From Pseudolysinimonas_A sp041984585 (GTDB taxonomy: Bacteria > Actinomycetota > Actinomycetes > Actinomycetales > Microbacteriaceae): a DNA stretch of 64,000 nucleotides. Below are positions 23,968-32,773 of the stretch, piece after piece. The number at the start of each line of letters is the position of its first letter. Positions within the stretch are counted from its first letter, which is position 1. The notes beneath the pieces are model-generated. The model saw nothing but the letters and a program-made list of their open reading frames with translations. It had not been told where the DNA came from and made no database searches. The position numbers and the translations under genes were made by a program. The stretch is from positions 1-64,000 of the forward strand of contig JBHIXX010000011.1 of NCBI GenBank assembly GCA_041984585.1. Direction: 5' to 3'.

Positions 23968-24518
23968 TGGTTGAGTCGATCGCCCGGGTGCGACACATCC
24001 GGGTCACCCCGCAGAAGGCCCGCCGCATCGTGGATCTGATCCGCGGCAAGCAGGCCGAGGAGGCCCTGGCCATCCTCAAGTTCGCGCCGCAGTCGGCGTC
24101 GGAGCCGGTGTACAAGCTCGTCGCCTCGGCGATGGCGAACGCCCGGGTCAAGGCCGACGCGTCGAACGCGTTCCTCGACGAGCGCGACCTCGTGGTCCGC
24201 CGCGCGTACGTGGACGAGGGCACCACCCTGAAGCGGTTCCAGCCGCGTGCCCAGGGTCGCGCCTTCAAGATCCTGAAGCGCACGAGCCACATCACCATCG
24301 AGCTGGCGACGCCCGACGAGCTGGCGGCGGCCACGGCCGCTCCGGCGAAGGCCCCCGCGAAGGCGGAGAAGCCGGCCGAGAAGAAGCCGGCCGCGAAGTC
24401 GACCGCTGCGAAGAGCACCACCGCCAAGTCCTCGACCGCGAAGTCGAGCACCGGCGGCACCAAGTCGGCCGCGAAGCCCGCGGCGAAGAAGACCACCGAG
24501 AAGGCGGAGGCGGAGTAA
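23967..24518 (+). CDS. rplV: 50S ribosomal protein L22 with long Ala/Lys/Ser/Thr-rich C-terminal tail
   Basis: L22 binds 23S rRNA and its hairpin lines the exit tunnel. Residues 1-115 are a full L22 (VRVTPQKARR-type start, IRGKQAEEALAIL, tunnel hairpin near RAQGRAFKILKRTSHI). Residues from about 118 to 183 form a low-complexity basic tail of repeats such as AAKST, TAKSS and PAAKK, roughly 65 residues beyond the usual protein. A similar basic tail is known in other actinobacterial L22 proteins. ATG 23967 overlaps the rpsS stop; the stop overlaps the rpsC start. Confidence 0.97.
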   Translation: MVESIARVRHIRVTPQKARRIVDLIRGKQAEEALAILKFAPQSASEPVYKLVASAMANARVKADASNAFLDERDLVVRRAYVDEGTTLKRFQPRAQGRAFKILKRTSHITIELATPDELAAATAAPAKAPAKAEKPAEKKPAAKSTAAKSTTAKSSTAKSSTGGTKSAAKPAAKKTTEKAEAE

Positions 24519-25273
24519 TGGGCCAGAAGGTCAACCCCTACGGCTTCCGACTCGGGATCACCACCGACCACGTGTCGCGCTGGTTCTCCGACTCGACGAA
24601 GCCCGGGCAGCGCTACGCGGACTACGTGGCGGAGGACGTCAAGATCCGGCAGCTGCTGAAGTCGACGCTCGACCGCGCCGGCGTGGCCCGCATCGAGATC
24701 GAGCGGACCCGCGACCGGGTGCGCGTCGACATCCACACCGCCCGTCCGGGCATCGTGATCGGCCGCCGCGGCGCCGAGGCCGAGCGCATCCGCGCCGACC
24801 TCGAGAAGCTCACCGGCAAGCAGATCCAGCTCAACATCCTCGAGGTGAAGAACCCCGAGGCCGAAGCCCAGCTCGTCGCGCAGGGCATCGCCGAGCAGCT
24901 CTCCGCTCGTGTGGCGTTCCGCCGCGCGATGCGCAAGGGCCTGCAGGGCGCGCAGCGCGCCGGCGCCAAGGGCGTCCGGATCCAGGTGTCGGGTCGACTC
25001 GGCGGCGCCGAGATGAGCCGGTCGGAGTTCTACCGCGAGGGCCGGGTGCCGCTGCACACGCTCCGCGCGAACATCGACTACGGCTTCTACGAGGCCCGCA
25101 CCACCTTCGGCCGCATCGGCGTGAAGGTCTGGATCTACAAGGGCGACATCACCAACAAGGAGCTCGCCCGCGAGCAGGCGGCGCAGAAGTCGCAGCGCCC
25201 CGAGCGTCGTGACGGCGGCCGCGGCCGTGGCCCGCGCTCGGAGCAGCCGGTCGCGGCGGGAGCGGAGAAGTAA
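24518..25273 (+). CDS. rpsC: 30S ribosomal protein S3
   Basis: S3 lines the mRNA entry channel. The 251-residue product has MGQKVNPYGFRLGI, the KH-domain motif IVIGRRGAEAERIR and the C-terminal domain with SGRLGGAEMSRSEFYREGRV. The last ~35 residues are an Arg/Gly-rich extension (RRDGGRGRGPRSEQ). ATG 24518 shares a base with the rplV stop. Confidence 0.98.
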   Translation: MGQKVNPYGFRLGITTDHVSRWFSDSTKPGQRYADYVAEDVKIRQLLKSTLDRAGVARIEIERTRDRVRVDIHTARPGIVIGRRGAEAERIRADLEKLTGKQIQLNILEVKNPEAEAQLVAQGIAEQLSARVAFRRAMRKGLQGAQRAGAKGVRIQVSGRLGGAEMSRSEFYREGRVPLHTLRANIDYGFYEARTTFGRIGVKVWIYKGDITNKELAREQAAQKSQRPERRDGGRGRGPRSEQPVAAGAEK

Positions 25274-25275
25274 TC

Positions 25276-25695
25276 ATGCTGATTCCCCGCAAGGTCAAGC
25301 ACCGCAAGCAGCACCACCCGAAGCGCACCGGTCAGGCGACCGGCGGCACCACGGTGGCGTTCGGCGAGTACGGCATCCAGGCCCTCACCCCGGCCTACGT
25401 GACGAACCGCCAGATCGAGGCTGCGCGTATCGCCATGACCCGTCACATCAAGCGTGGCGGCAAGGTGTGGATCAACATCTACCCCGACCGTCCGCTCACC
25501 AAGAAGCCCGCCGAGACCCGCATGGGTTCGGGTAAGGGCTCGCCGGAGTGGTGGGTCGCCAACGTCAAGCCGGGCCGCGTGCTGTTCGAGGTCGCCGGCG
25601 TCCCGGAGGAGCTCGCCCGCGGCGCGCTCACCCGGGCCATCCACAAGCTGCCCCTCAAGGCACGCATCATCAAGCGCGAGGAAGGTGACGCCTGA
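25276..25695 (+). CDS. rplP: 50S ribosomal protein L16
   Basis: L16 stabilises A-site tRNA and the central protuberance. The 139-residue product has MLIPRKVKHRKQHHPKRTGQ, the glycine-rich segment MGSGKGSPEWWVANVKPGR and the C-terminal LPLKARIIKREEGDA. Length is standard. The stop overlaps the rpmC start by one base. Confidence 0.98.
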   Translation: MLIPRKVKHRKQHHPKRTGQATGGTTVAFGEYGIQALTPAYVTNRQIEAARIAMTRHIKRGGKVWINIYPDRPLTKKPAETRMGSGKGSPEWWVANVKPGRVLFEVAGVPEELARGALTRAIHKLPLKARIIKREEGDA

Positions 25696-26027
25696 TGGCC
25701 GTCGGATCGAAGGAGCTGCTGCCCGTCGAGCTCGACACGTTCGAGGACGAGCGCCTCGTCGACGAGCTCAAGAAGGCCAAGGAGGAGCTGTTCAACCTGC
25801 GCTTCCAGTCGGCCACCGGCCAGCTCGAGAGCCACGGGCGGATCCGCGCCGTCAAGCGCGACATCGCCCGCATCTACACCGTCATCCGTGAGCGCGAGCT
25901 CGGCATCCGGGCCACCCCGGCGCCGATCGAGAAGCCCGTGAAGACGGCGAAGAAGACCACCGCGAAGAAGGCCGATGAGGCCGAGGCCCCGGCCGACGTC
26001 GCGGAGACCGCCGAGGAGAAGAACTGA
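25695..26027 (+). CDS. rpmC: 50S ribosomal protein L29 with C-terminal extension
   Basis: L29 sits near the tunnel exit. Residues ~15-75 are the L29 helical hairpin (KKAKEELFNLRFQSATGQLE, RIRAVKRDIARIYTVIRERE). A Lys/Ala-rich then acidic tail of about 30 residues follows (TAKKTTAKKADEAEAP), making 110 residues instead of the usual ~65-80. ATG 25695 overlaps the rplP stop; the stop overlaps rpsQ. Confidence 0.96.
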   Translation: MAVGSKELLPVELDTFEDERLVDELKKAKEELFNLRFQSATGQLESHGRIRAVKRDIARIYTVIRERELGIRATPAPIEKPVKTAKKTTAKKADEAEAPADVAETAEEKN

Positions 26028-26383
26028 TGGCTGAGACGAAGGCCGCCGCGAAGCCCGCGGCCAAGAAGTCGGCCGAGCCCCAGGCCGCTGCCGGCCACGA
26101 GTCGGCCGAGCACGACGTGCGCGACGCCGACGCCCGCGGCTACCGCAAGGTGCGCCGCGGCTACGTGACGAGCGACAAGATGGACAAGACCATCACGGTC
26201 GAGGTCGAGGACCGGGTCAAGCACCCGCTCTACGGCAAGGTCATCCGTCGCACGTCGAAGGTGAAGGCCCACGACGAGCAGAACACCGCCGGCATCGGCG
26301 ACCTCGTCGTCATCGCCGAGACCCGACCGCTGTCGGCGTCGAAGCGCTGGCGGCTCGTCGAGATCGCAGAGAAGGCGAAGTAG
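26027..26383 (+). CDS. rpsQ: 30S ribosomal protein S17 with N-terminal extension
   Basis: S17 is a primary 16S rRNA binder with an OB fold. The core starts near residue 38 (YRKVRRGYVTSDKMDKTITV) and includes HPLYGKVIRRTSKVKAHDE and ETRPLSASKRWRLVEI. The first ~37 residues are a low-complexity Ala/Lys/Glu-rich extension. ATG 26027 shares its first base with the rpmC stop, so the long form is the natural start. Confidence 0.97.
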   Translation: MAETKAAAKPAAKKSAEPQAAAGHESAEHDVRDADARGYRKVRRGYVTSDKMDKTITVEVEDRVKHPLYGKVIRRTSKVKAHDEQNTAGIGDLVVIAETRPLSASKRWRLVEIAEKAK

Positions 26384-26386
26384 GCG

Positions 26387-26755
26387 ATGATCCAGCAGGA
26401 GTCCCGGCTCAAGGTCGCCGACAACACCGGCGCCAAGGAGCTGCTCACCATCCGCGTGCTCGGCGGGTCGGGTCGGCGCTACGCCGGCCTGGGCGACACG
26501 ATCGTCGCCACCGTCAAGGACGCCATCCCGGGCGGCAACGTCAAGAAGGGTGATGTCGTCAAGGCCGTCATCGTGCGCACCGTCAAGCAGACGCGGCGCC
26601 CCGACGGCTCGTACATCAAGTTCGACGAGAACGCCGCCGTCATCCTGAAGGCGGATGGCGACCCGCGCGGGACGCGCATCTTCGGGCCGGTCGGCCGCGA
26701 GCTGCGCGACAAGAAGTTCATGAAGATCATCTCGCTGGCACCGGAGGTGCTGTAA
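26387..26755 (+). CDS. rplN: 50S ribosomal protein L14
   Basis: L14 forms an inter-subunit bridge and binds the silencing factor RsfS. The 122-residue product starts MIQQESRLKVADNTGAKELL and has GGSGRRYAGLGDTIVATVKD and GTRIFGPVGRELRDKKFMKI. Length is exactly the family norm. It lies three bases after rpsQ. Confidence 0.98.
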   Translation: MIQQESRLKVADNTGAKELLTIRVLGGSGRRYAGLGDTIVATVKDAIPGGNVKKGDVVKAVIVRTVKQTRRPDGSYIKFDENAAVILKADGDPRGTRIFGPVGRELRDKKFMKIISLAPEVL

Positions 26756-26758
26756 GTC

Positions 26759-27118
26759 ATGGCCAAGATCAAGAAGGGCGACCTCGTCCAGGTGATCAGC
26801 GGTCCCTCGCAGGACCGCGGCGGCGACCGCGGCAAGCAGGGCAAGGTCATCGAGGTGCTCGTCGAGCAGAACCGCGTCGTCGTCGAGGGCGTCAACTTCG
26901 TGACCAAGCACGTGCGCGTCGGCCAGACGCAGCGCGGCACGAAGACCGGCGGCATCGAGACGATGGAGGCGCCGATCCACATCTCGAACGTCGCGCTCGT
27001 CGACCCCAAGACCAAGAAGCCGACCCGCGTGGGTTTCCGCGAGGAGACCACCGAGAAGGACGGCGTGAAGAAGACCGTTCGCGTGCGCTACGCGAAGAAG
27101 TCCGGAGAAGAGATCTGA
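26759..27118 (+). CDS. rplX: 50S ribosomal protein L24
   Basis: L24 starts assembly of the large subunit. The 119-residue product contains the KOW motif (KIKKGDLVQVISG, GKQGKVIEVL) and the VEGVNFVTKHVRVGQ segment. The C-terminus is a little longer than in E. coli, as usual in actinobacteria. Its stop overlaps the rplE start. Confidence 0.98.
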   Translation: MAKIKKGDLVQVISGPSQDRGGDRGKQGKVIEVLVEQNRVVVEGVNFVTKHVRVGQTQRGTKTGGIETMEAPIHISNVALVDPKTKKPTRVGFREETTEKDGVKKTVRVRYAKKSGEEI

Positions 27119-27720
27119 TGTCCGCTGCTGTCGCTGCGCCGGCTGGCCGAATCCAGCCGCGCCTCAAGGCGAAGTACAAGAGCGAGATCGCCGCGACCCT
27201 CACCGAGCAGTTCGGGTACACCAACCCGCACCAGGTGCCGGGCATCGTGAAGATCGTCGTGAACACCGGCGTCGGCGAGGCCGCGCGCGACTCGAAGGTG
27301 ATCGAGGGGGCCATCAAGGACCTCACGCTGATCACCGGGCAGAAGCCGCAGGTCACCAAGGCGCGCAAGTCGATCGCGCAGTTCAAGCTGCGCGAGGGGA
27401 TGCCGATCGGCGCCCACGTGACACTGCGCGGCGACCGCGCCTGGGAGTTCCTCGACCGTCTGCTCTCGCTCGCGCTGCCCCGCATCCGCGACTTCCGCGG
27501 ACTGTCGGACCGTCAGTTCGACGGCAACGGCAACTACACCTTCGGTGTCACCGAGCAGAGCATCTTCCACGAGATCAACCAGGACGACATCGACCGCGTG
27601 CGCGGTTTCGACATCACCGTCGTGACCACCGCCCGCACGGATGACGAGGGTCGCGCCCTGCTGCGCGCGCTCGGCTTCCCGTTCAAGAACTCCGACGCCG
27701 CGGCGGCGGAGGCCCAGTAA
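27118..27720 (+). CDS. rplE: 50S ribosomal protein L5
   Basis: L5 binds 5S rRNA in the central protuberance. The 200-residue product has the family blocks YTNPHQVPGIVKIVVNTGVG, ITGQKPQVTKARKSIAQFKL and the C-terminal ITVVTTARTDDEGRALLRAL. ATG 27118 shares a base with the rplX stop. No S14 gene follows, unlike many other spc operons. Confidence 0.98.
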   Translation: MSAAVAAPAGRIQPRLKAKYKSEIAATLTEQFGYTNPHQVPGIVKIVVNTGVGEAARDSKVIEGAIKDLTLITGQKPQVTKARKSIAQFKLREGMPIGAHVTLRGDRAWEFLDRLLSLALPRIRDFRGLSDRQFDGNGNYTFGVTEQSIFHEINQDDIDRVRGFDITVVTTARTDDEGRALLRALGFPFKNSDAAAAEAQ

Positions 27721-27732
27721 GCCCAACAAGGT

Positions 27733-27772
27733 CGGCATCCGGTCGGTGCTCTTGAGGAGCAAGCGGATGTCG
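27733..27772 (+). promoter_or_regulatory. Hairpin between rplE and rpsH
   Basis: In the 81-bp spacer an outer stem CGGCATCCG/CGGATGTCG and an inner stem TGCTC/GAGCA (loop 27752-27756) form a two-part hairpin. It lies where rpsN is found in many bacteria. In E. coli the spc operon is regulated by S8 in this general area, so a translational control element for rpsH is plausible. Confidence 0.5.
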
Positions 27773-27801
27773 AAACCGGCTGAGTAAAGGAAACAGCACC
27801 C

Positions 27802-28200
27802 ATGACCATGACGGACCCCGTCGCCGACATGCTGACGCGGCTTCGCAACGCCAACCGTGCCTACCACGACACGGTGTCGCTGCCGAGCAGCAAGCTCAAG
27901 ACCCACATCGCCGAGATCCTCCAGAAGGAGGGCTACATCTCGGGTTGGGACGTCGCGGACGCCCGCGTCGGCAAGACCCTGACCATGACGCTCAAGTACG
28001 GCCCGAACCGCGAGCGGTCGATCGCCGGCATCAAGCGCGTCTCGAAGCCGGGACTGCGCGTCTACGCGAAGTCCACCGAGATCCCCCACGTTCTCGGCGG
28101 GCTCGGCGTCGCCATCCTGTCCACCTCCTCGGGGCTCCTGACCGACCGCGAGGCCACGAAGAAGGGCGTGGGCGGGGAAGTCCTCGCCTACGTGTGGTGA
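27802..28200 (+). CDS. rpsH: 30S ribosomal protein S8
   Basis: S8 binds the central domain of 16S rRNA and represses the spc operon in E. coli. The 132-residue product has MTDPVADMLTRLRNANRA, the segment GLRVYAKSTEIPHVLGGLG and the terminal motif STSSGLLTDREATKKGVGGE. ATG 27802 follows AAAGGAAACAG. Confidence 0.98.
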   Translation: MTMTDPVADMLTRLRNANRAYHDTVSLPSSKLKTHIAEILQKEGYISGWDVADARVGKTLTMTLKYGPNRERSIAGIKRVSKPGLRVYAKSTEIPHVLGGLGVAILSTSSGLLTDREATKKGVGGEVLAYVW

Positions 28201-28206
28201 TCTGAC

Positions 28207-28743
28207 ATGTCGCGTATCGGACGTCTCCCCATCACCGTGCCCGCCGGGGTCACGGTCACCGTCGACGGCGCCCTCGTCACCGTCAAGGGCCCGAAGGGCG
28301 AGCTGAGCCACACCGTGGCGTCGCCCATCGAGGCCAAGCTCGACGACGGCACCATCACGGTCTCCCGCCCCGACGACGAGCGCGAGTCGCGCTCGCTCCA
28401 CGGGCTCACCCGCACCCTCATCAACAACCTGATCATCGGGGTGACCGAGGGCTACGCGAAGAGCCTCGAGGTCGTCGGCACCGGGTACCGCGTGCAGTCG
28501 AAGGGCAGCTCGATCGAGTTCGCCCTGGGCTACTCGCACCCGATCACCGTCGACCCGCCCGCCGGCATCTCGTTCGAGGTCGAGGGCAACACCAAGCTCA
28601 CCGTCCGCGGCATCGACAAGCAGGCCGTGGGCGAGGTCGCCGCCAACATCCGCAAGCTGCGCAAGCCCGAGCCCTACAAGGGCAAGGGTGTGCGCTACGC
28701 CGGCGAGGTCGTGCGGCGCAAGGCCGGAAAGAGTGGGAAGTAA
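28207..28743 (+). CDS. rplF: 50S ribosomal protein L6
   Basis: L6 lies near the factor-binding stalk base. The 178-residue product has both L6 repeats: SRIGRLPITVPAGVTV at the start, GTGYRVQSKGSSIEFALGYS in the middle and PEPYKGKGVRYAGEVVRRKAG at the end. Six bases separate it from rpsH. Confidence 0.98.
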   Translation: MSRIGRLPITVPAGVTVTVDGALVTVKGPKGELSHTVASPIEAKLDDGTITVSRPDDERESRSLHGLTRTLINNLIIGVTEGYAKSLEVVGTGYRVQSKGSSIEFALGYSHPITVDPPAGISFEVEGNTKLTVRGIDKQAVGEVAANIRKLRKPEPYKGKGVRYAGEVVRRKAGKSGK

Positions 28744-28745
28744 CC

Positions 28746-29105
28746 ATGGCCACCATCTCCAAGTCCGCGCAGCGTGACCGTCGTCACGCGCGCCTCCGCA
28801 AGCGCATCACCGGAACGACCGAGCGTCCGCGCCTGGTCGTCACCCGGTCCGCCCGCCACGTCTTCGTGCAGGTCGTCGACGACTCGAAGGGTCACACGCT
28901 CGCCTGGGCGTCGACGCTCGAGTCCGACCTGCGCGGGTTCAGCGGGGACAAGACCGCCAAGTCCCGGAAGGTCGGCGAGCTGATCGCCGAGCGCGCGAAG
29001 CAGGCGGGCGTCAGCGCCGTCGTCTTCGACCGGGGCGGGAACAAGTTCGCCGGTCGTGTCGCAGCGATCGCCGAAGGAGCCCGTGAAGGAGGGCTGCAGC
29101 TGTGA
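28746..29105 (+). CDS. rplR: 50S ribosomal protein L18
   Basis: L18 binds 5S rRNA with L5. The 119-residue product has RRHARLRKRITGTTERPRLV, HVFVQVVDDSKGHTLAWAST and the C-terminal VVFDRGGNKFAGRVAAIAEG block. The GTG start of rpsE overlaps its stop. Confidence 0.98.
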   Translation: MATISKSAQRDRRHARLRKRITGTTERPRLVVTRSARHVFVQVVDDSKGHTLAWASTLESDLRGFSGDKTAKSRKVGELIAERAKQAGVSAVVFDRGGNKFAGRVAAIAEGAREGGLQL

Positions 29106-29827
29106 GTGACACCACCAACACGGCGGCGGAGACGCCGGCCGAGAAGCCCGCCACGACGACCGAAGATGTCGTCGTCGACGAGGGCCGCGTCGTCGAGACC
29201 GCGGCCGGCACCGCGCCGGCGACCGACGGCCGTGAGGGCCGTCGCGGCGGACGCGACCGCGGCCAGCGCAACGACCGCGGATCGCGCGACCGGGGCGACA
29301 GCCAGTTCCTCGAGCGCGTGGTGACCATCAACCGCGTCTCCAAGGTCGTCAAGGGCGGTCGGCGCTTCAGCTTCACGGCGCTCGTCGTCGTGGGCGACGG
29401 CAACGGCACGGTCGGCGTCGGCTACGGCAAGGCCCGCGAGGTCCCGCTCGCGATCTCGAAGGGCGTCGAGGAGGCGAAGAAGAACTTCTTCCGCGTCCCG
29501 CGCGCCGCTCAGACGATCCCGCACCCGGTGCAGGGCGAGGCCGCGGCCGGTGTCGTGCTGCTGCGTCCGGCCGCCGCCGGTACCGGCGTCATCGCCGGTG
29601 GCCCGGTGCGCGCCGTGCTCGAGTGCGCCGGAATCCACGACGTGCTGAGCAAGTCGCTCGGCTCGTCGAACACCCTCAACATCGTGCACGCGACGGTGGA
29701 GGCGCTCAAGCAGCTCGAGGAGCCGCGGGCGGTCGCCGCCCGTCGCGGCCTCGAGTTCGAGGACGTCGCCCCCGAGCGCCTGGTCCGCGCCGAGCGCGAG
29801 GCCGCGACCGCGAAGGCGGGTGCGTGA
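29102..29827 (+). CDS. rpsE: 30S ribosomal protein S5 with ~65-residue N-terminal extension
   Basis: S5 takes part in decoding accuracy and mRNA unwinding. The S5 core starts at about residue 68 (FLERVVTINRVSKVVKGGRR) with the double-stranded RNA binding fold. It continues through TIPHPVQGEAAAGVVLLRPA and TGVIAGGPVRAVLECAG. The first ~65 residues are Thr/Glu/Ala-rich and then Arg/Gly/Asp-rich (RRGGRDRGQRNDRGSRDRG). GTG 29102 overlaps the rplR stop, which supports the long form. Such extensions are common in actinobacterial S5. Confidence 0.97.
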   Translation: MSDTTNTAAETPAEKPATTTEDVVVDEGRVVETAAGTAPATDGREGRRGGRDRGQRNDRGSRDRGDSQFLERVVTINRVSKVVKGGRRFSFTALVVVGDGNGTVGVGYGKAREVPLAISKGVEEAKKNFFRVPRAAQTIPHPVQGEAAAGVVLLRPAAAGTGVIAGGPVRAVLECAGIHDVLSKSLGSSNTLNIVHATVEALKQLEEPRAVAARRGLEFEDVAPERLVRAEREAATAKAGA

Positions 29828-30012
29828 TGGCCGCGCGTCTGAAGGTGACCCAGATCAAGTCCGTCATCAGCGAGAAGCAGAACCAGCGCGACACCCTGCG
29901 CAGCCTGGGTCTGAAGCGGATCGGCGACGTCGTCGTCCGCGAGGACACCCCGGCGAACCGCGGCTACGTCAACACGGTTCAGCACCTCGTGACCGTCGAG
30001 GAGATTGACTAA
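29827..30012 (+). CDS. rpmD: 50S ribosomal protein L30
   Basis: L30 is a small 23S rRNA binder. The 61-residue product reads LKVTQIKSVISEKQNQRDTL and LGLKRIGDVVVREDTPANRG, a full bacterial L30 with the HLVTVEEID ending. ATG 29827 overlaps the rpsE stop and its stop overlaps the rplO start. Confidence 0.97.
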   Translation: MAARLKVTQIKSVISEKQNQRDTLRSLGLKRIGDVVVREDTPANRGYVNTVQHLVTVEEID

Positions 30013-30737
30013 TGGCTGAAGAGGCTGAGAAGTCCGCCGCGAAGCCGGCGGCGAAGAAGGAGACGGCGGCCAAGCCCGCCGCGAAGTCGAGCACGTCGAA
30101 GAGCACGGCGTCGACGTCGGGCGCCGCCGCGAAGTCGACGGCCGCGAAGTCGACCACCGCCAAGTCGGGCACGGCGTCGAAGTCGGCGTCGGCCTCGAAG
30201 AGCACCGCGTCGAAGTCGGGCACGACCGCGTCGAAGGCCGCGGCCTCGAAGTCGGAGACCGAGAAGCCGGCCGCGAAGAAGGCGGATGTCGCCTCGCGCC
30301 CGAGCGTGCTCAAGGCGCACCACCTGCGTCCGGCCGCGGGGGCCAAGAAGGCCCGCACCCGCGTCGGCCGCGGTGAGGGCTCGAAGGGCAAGACCGCGGG
30401 TCGCGGAACCAAGGGGACGAAGGCGCGCTACCAGGTGCGCGTCGGCCTCGAGGGCGGCAACCTGAACTCGGTCATGCGCGCGCCGAAGCTGCGCGGGTTC
30501 AAGAACCCGTTCCGCACCGAGTACCAGGTGGTCAACCTCGACCGTCTGCAGGAGCTCTACCCGAAGGGCGGCGAGGTCACCATCGCCGACCTCGTGGCCA
30601 AGGGCGCGGTGCGCAAGAACGAGAAGGTCAAGGTGCTCGGCAACGGCGAGCTCTCGGTCAAGCTCGACGTCGCGGTCGACAAGGTCTCGAGCTCCGCGGA
30701 GCAGAAGATCGTCGCCGCGGGCGGCTCGATCAAGTGA
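30012..30737 (+). CDS. rplO: 50S ribosomal protein L15 with ~97-residue low-complexity N-terminal extension
   Basis: L15 is a late-assembly protein of the large subunit. The normal L15 begins near residue 98 (VLKAHHLRPAAGAKKARTRV) and has RGTKGTKARYQVRVGLEGGN and LRGFKNPFRTEYQVVNLDRL. Before it lies an Ala/Lys/Ser/Thr-rich tail of repeated AAKST and ASKS units, much like the L22 tail. ATG 30012 shares a base with the rpmD stop, so the extension is very probably translated. An alternative would be an internal start near residue 97, but no good ribosome site is evident. Confidence 0.95.
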   Translation: MAEEAEKSAAKPAAKKETAAKPAAKSSTSKSTASTSGAAAKSTAAKSTTAKSGTASKSASASKSTASKSGTTASKAAASKSETEKPAAKKADVASRPSVLKAHHLRPAAGAKKARTRVGRGEGSKGKTAGRGTKGTKARYQVRVGLEGGNLNSVMRAPKLRGFKNPFRTEYQVVNLDRLQELYPKGGEVTIADLVAKGAVRKNEKVKVLGNGELSVKLDVAVDKVSSSAEQKIVAAGGSIK

Positions 30738-30745
30738 CCTCGTCG

Positions 30746-30773
30746 GACGGCGGCCCCCACGGGGGCCGCCGTC
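30746..30773 (+). terminator. Terminator hairpin after rplO
   Basis: A perfect GC-rich stem (GACGGCGGCCCCC with GGGGGCCGCCGTC) begins nine bases after the rplO stop. The tail CCCGGCATTCCCC is only weakly U-rich. It marks the end of the long S10/spc transcript. Confidence 0.75.
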
Positions 30774-30799
30774 CCGGCATTCCCCCCTCGGCGACCAGG

Positions 30800-30805
30800 T
30801 AGGGT
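30800..30805 (+). promoter_or_regulatory. Possible -10 box for secY-adk
   Basis: TAGGGT fits TAnnnT and lies between the rplO terminator and the GTG start of secY at 30834. No clear -35 is visible. Confidence 0.35.
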
Positions 30806-30833
30806 CGCATAGTCAGTCCACCCGGGAGGCCTC

Positions 30834-32155
<1,322 letters not shown>

Positions 32156-32159
<4 letters not shown>

Positions 32160-32746
32160 CCCGTCTCCTCATCGTCGGCCCGCCGGGGGCCGGCAAGGGC
32201 ACGCAGGCCGCACGCATCTCCGAGCGGTTCGGCATCCCGACCATCTCCACGGGCGACATCTTCCGCTCGAACATCGCGAACGGCACCGACCTGGGCAAGC
32301 AGGTCAAGGCGATCGTCGACTCCGGCGACTACGTGCCCGACTCGCTCACCAACGCGCTGGTCACCGACCGGCTGAGCGAGGCGGATGCCGCGGGCGGCTT
32401 CCTGCTCGACGGCTACCCGCGCACGACCGACCAGGTGCGTTACCTGGACGAGCTGCTCGCCTCGCACGGCCACTCGCTCGACGCCGTCATCCGCCTGGTC
32501 GCGGACCAGGACGAGATCGTGCGCCGACTGCGTCAGCGCGCGGTCGAGCAGGGTCGCGTCGACGACTCGGAGGAGGCGATCCGCCACCGCCAGGACGTCT
32601 ACGCGCGCGAGACGGCGCCGCTGCTCGACATGTTCGCCGAGCAGGGGCTTCTGCTCGAGGTCGACGGCCTGGGCGCGGTCGACGAGGTGACCGAGCGCGT
32701 CTTCGCGGCGCTCTCCGCCCGCGGCCTCGAGGCCACCGCGGCCTAG
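32156..32746 (+). CDS. adk: Adenylate kinase
   Basis: Adenylate kinase interconverts ATP plus AMP with two ADP. The 196-residue protein has P-loop GPPGAGKGTQAARI, the AMP-binding STGDIFRSNIANGT and LDGYPRTTDQ. The short LID form (RLRQRAVEQGRVDDSEEAIR) lacks a zinc site, normal for actinobacteria. GTG 32156 overlaps the secY stop. In related genomes map and then infA would follow; here the mannitol locus starts instead. Confidence 0.97.
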
Positions 32747-32773
32747 CTCGCCGCCTCGCGACCCCGCGCTCGA

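Noticed and set aside
23823..24290. Minus-strand frame opposite rpsS/rplV with a surface-protein-like composition
   Set aside because: Antisense of conserved ribosomal genes with no ribosome site or homology.
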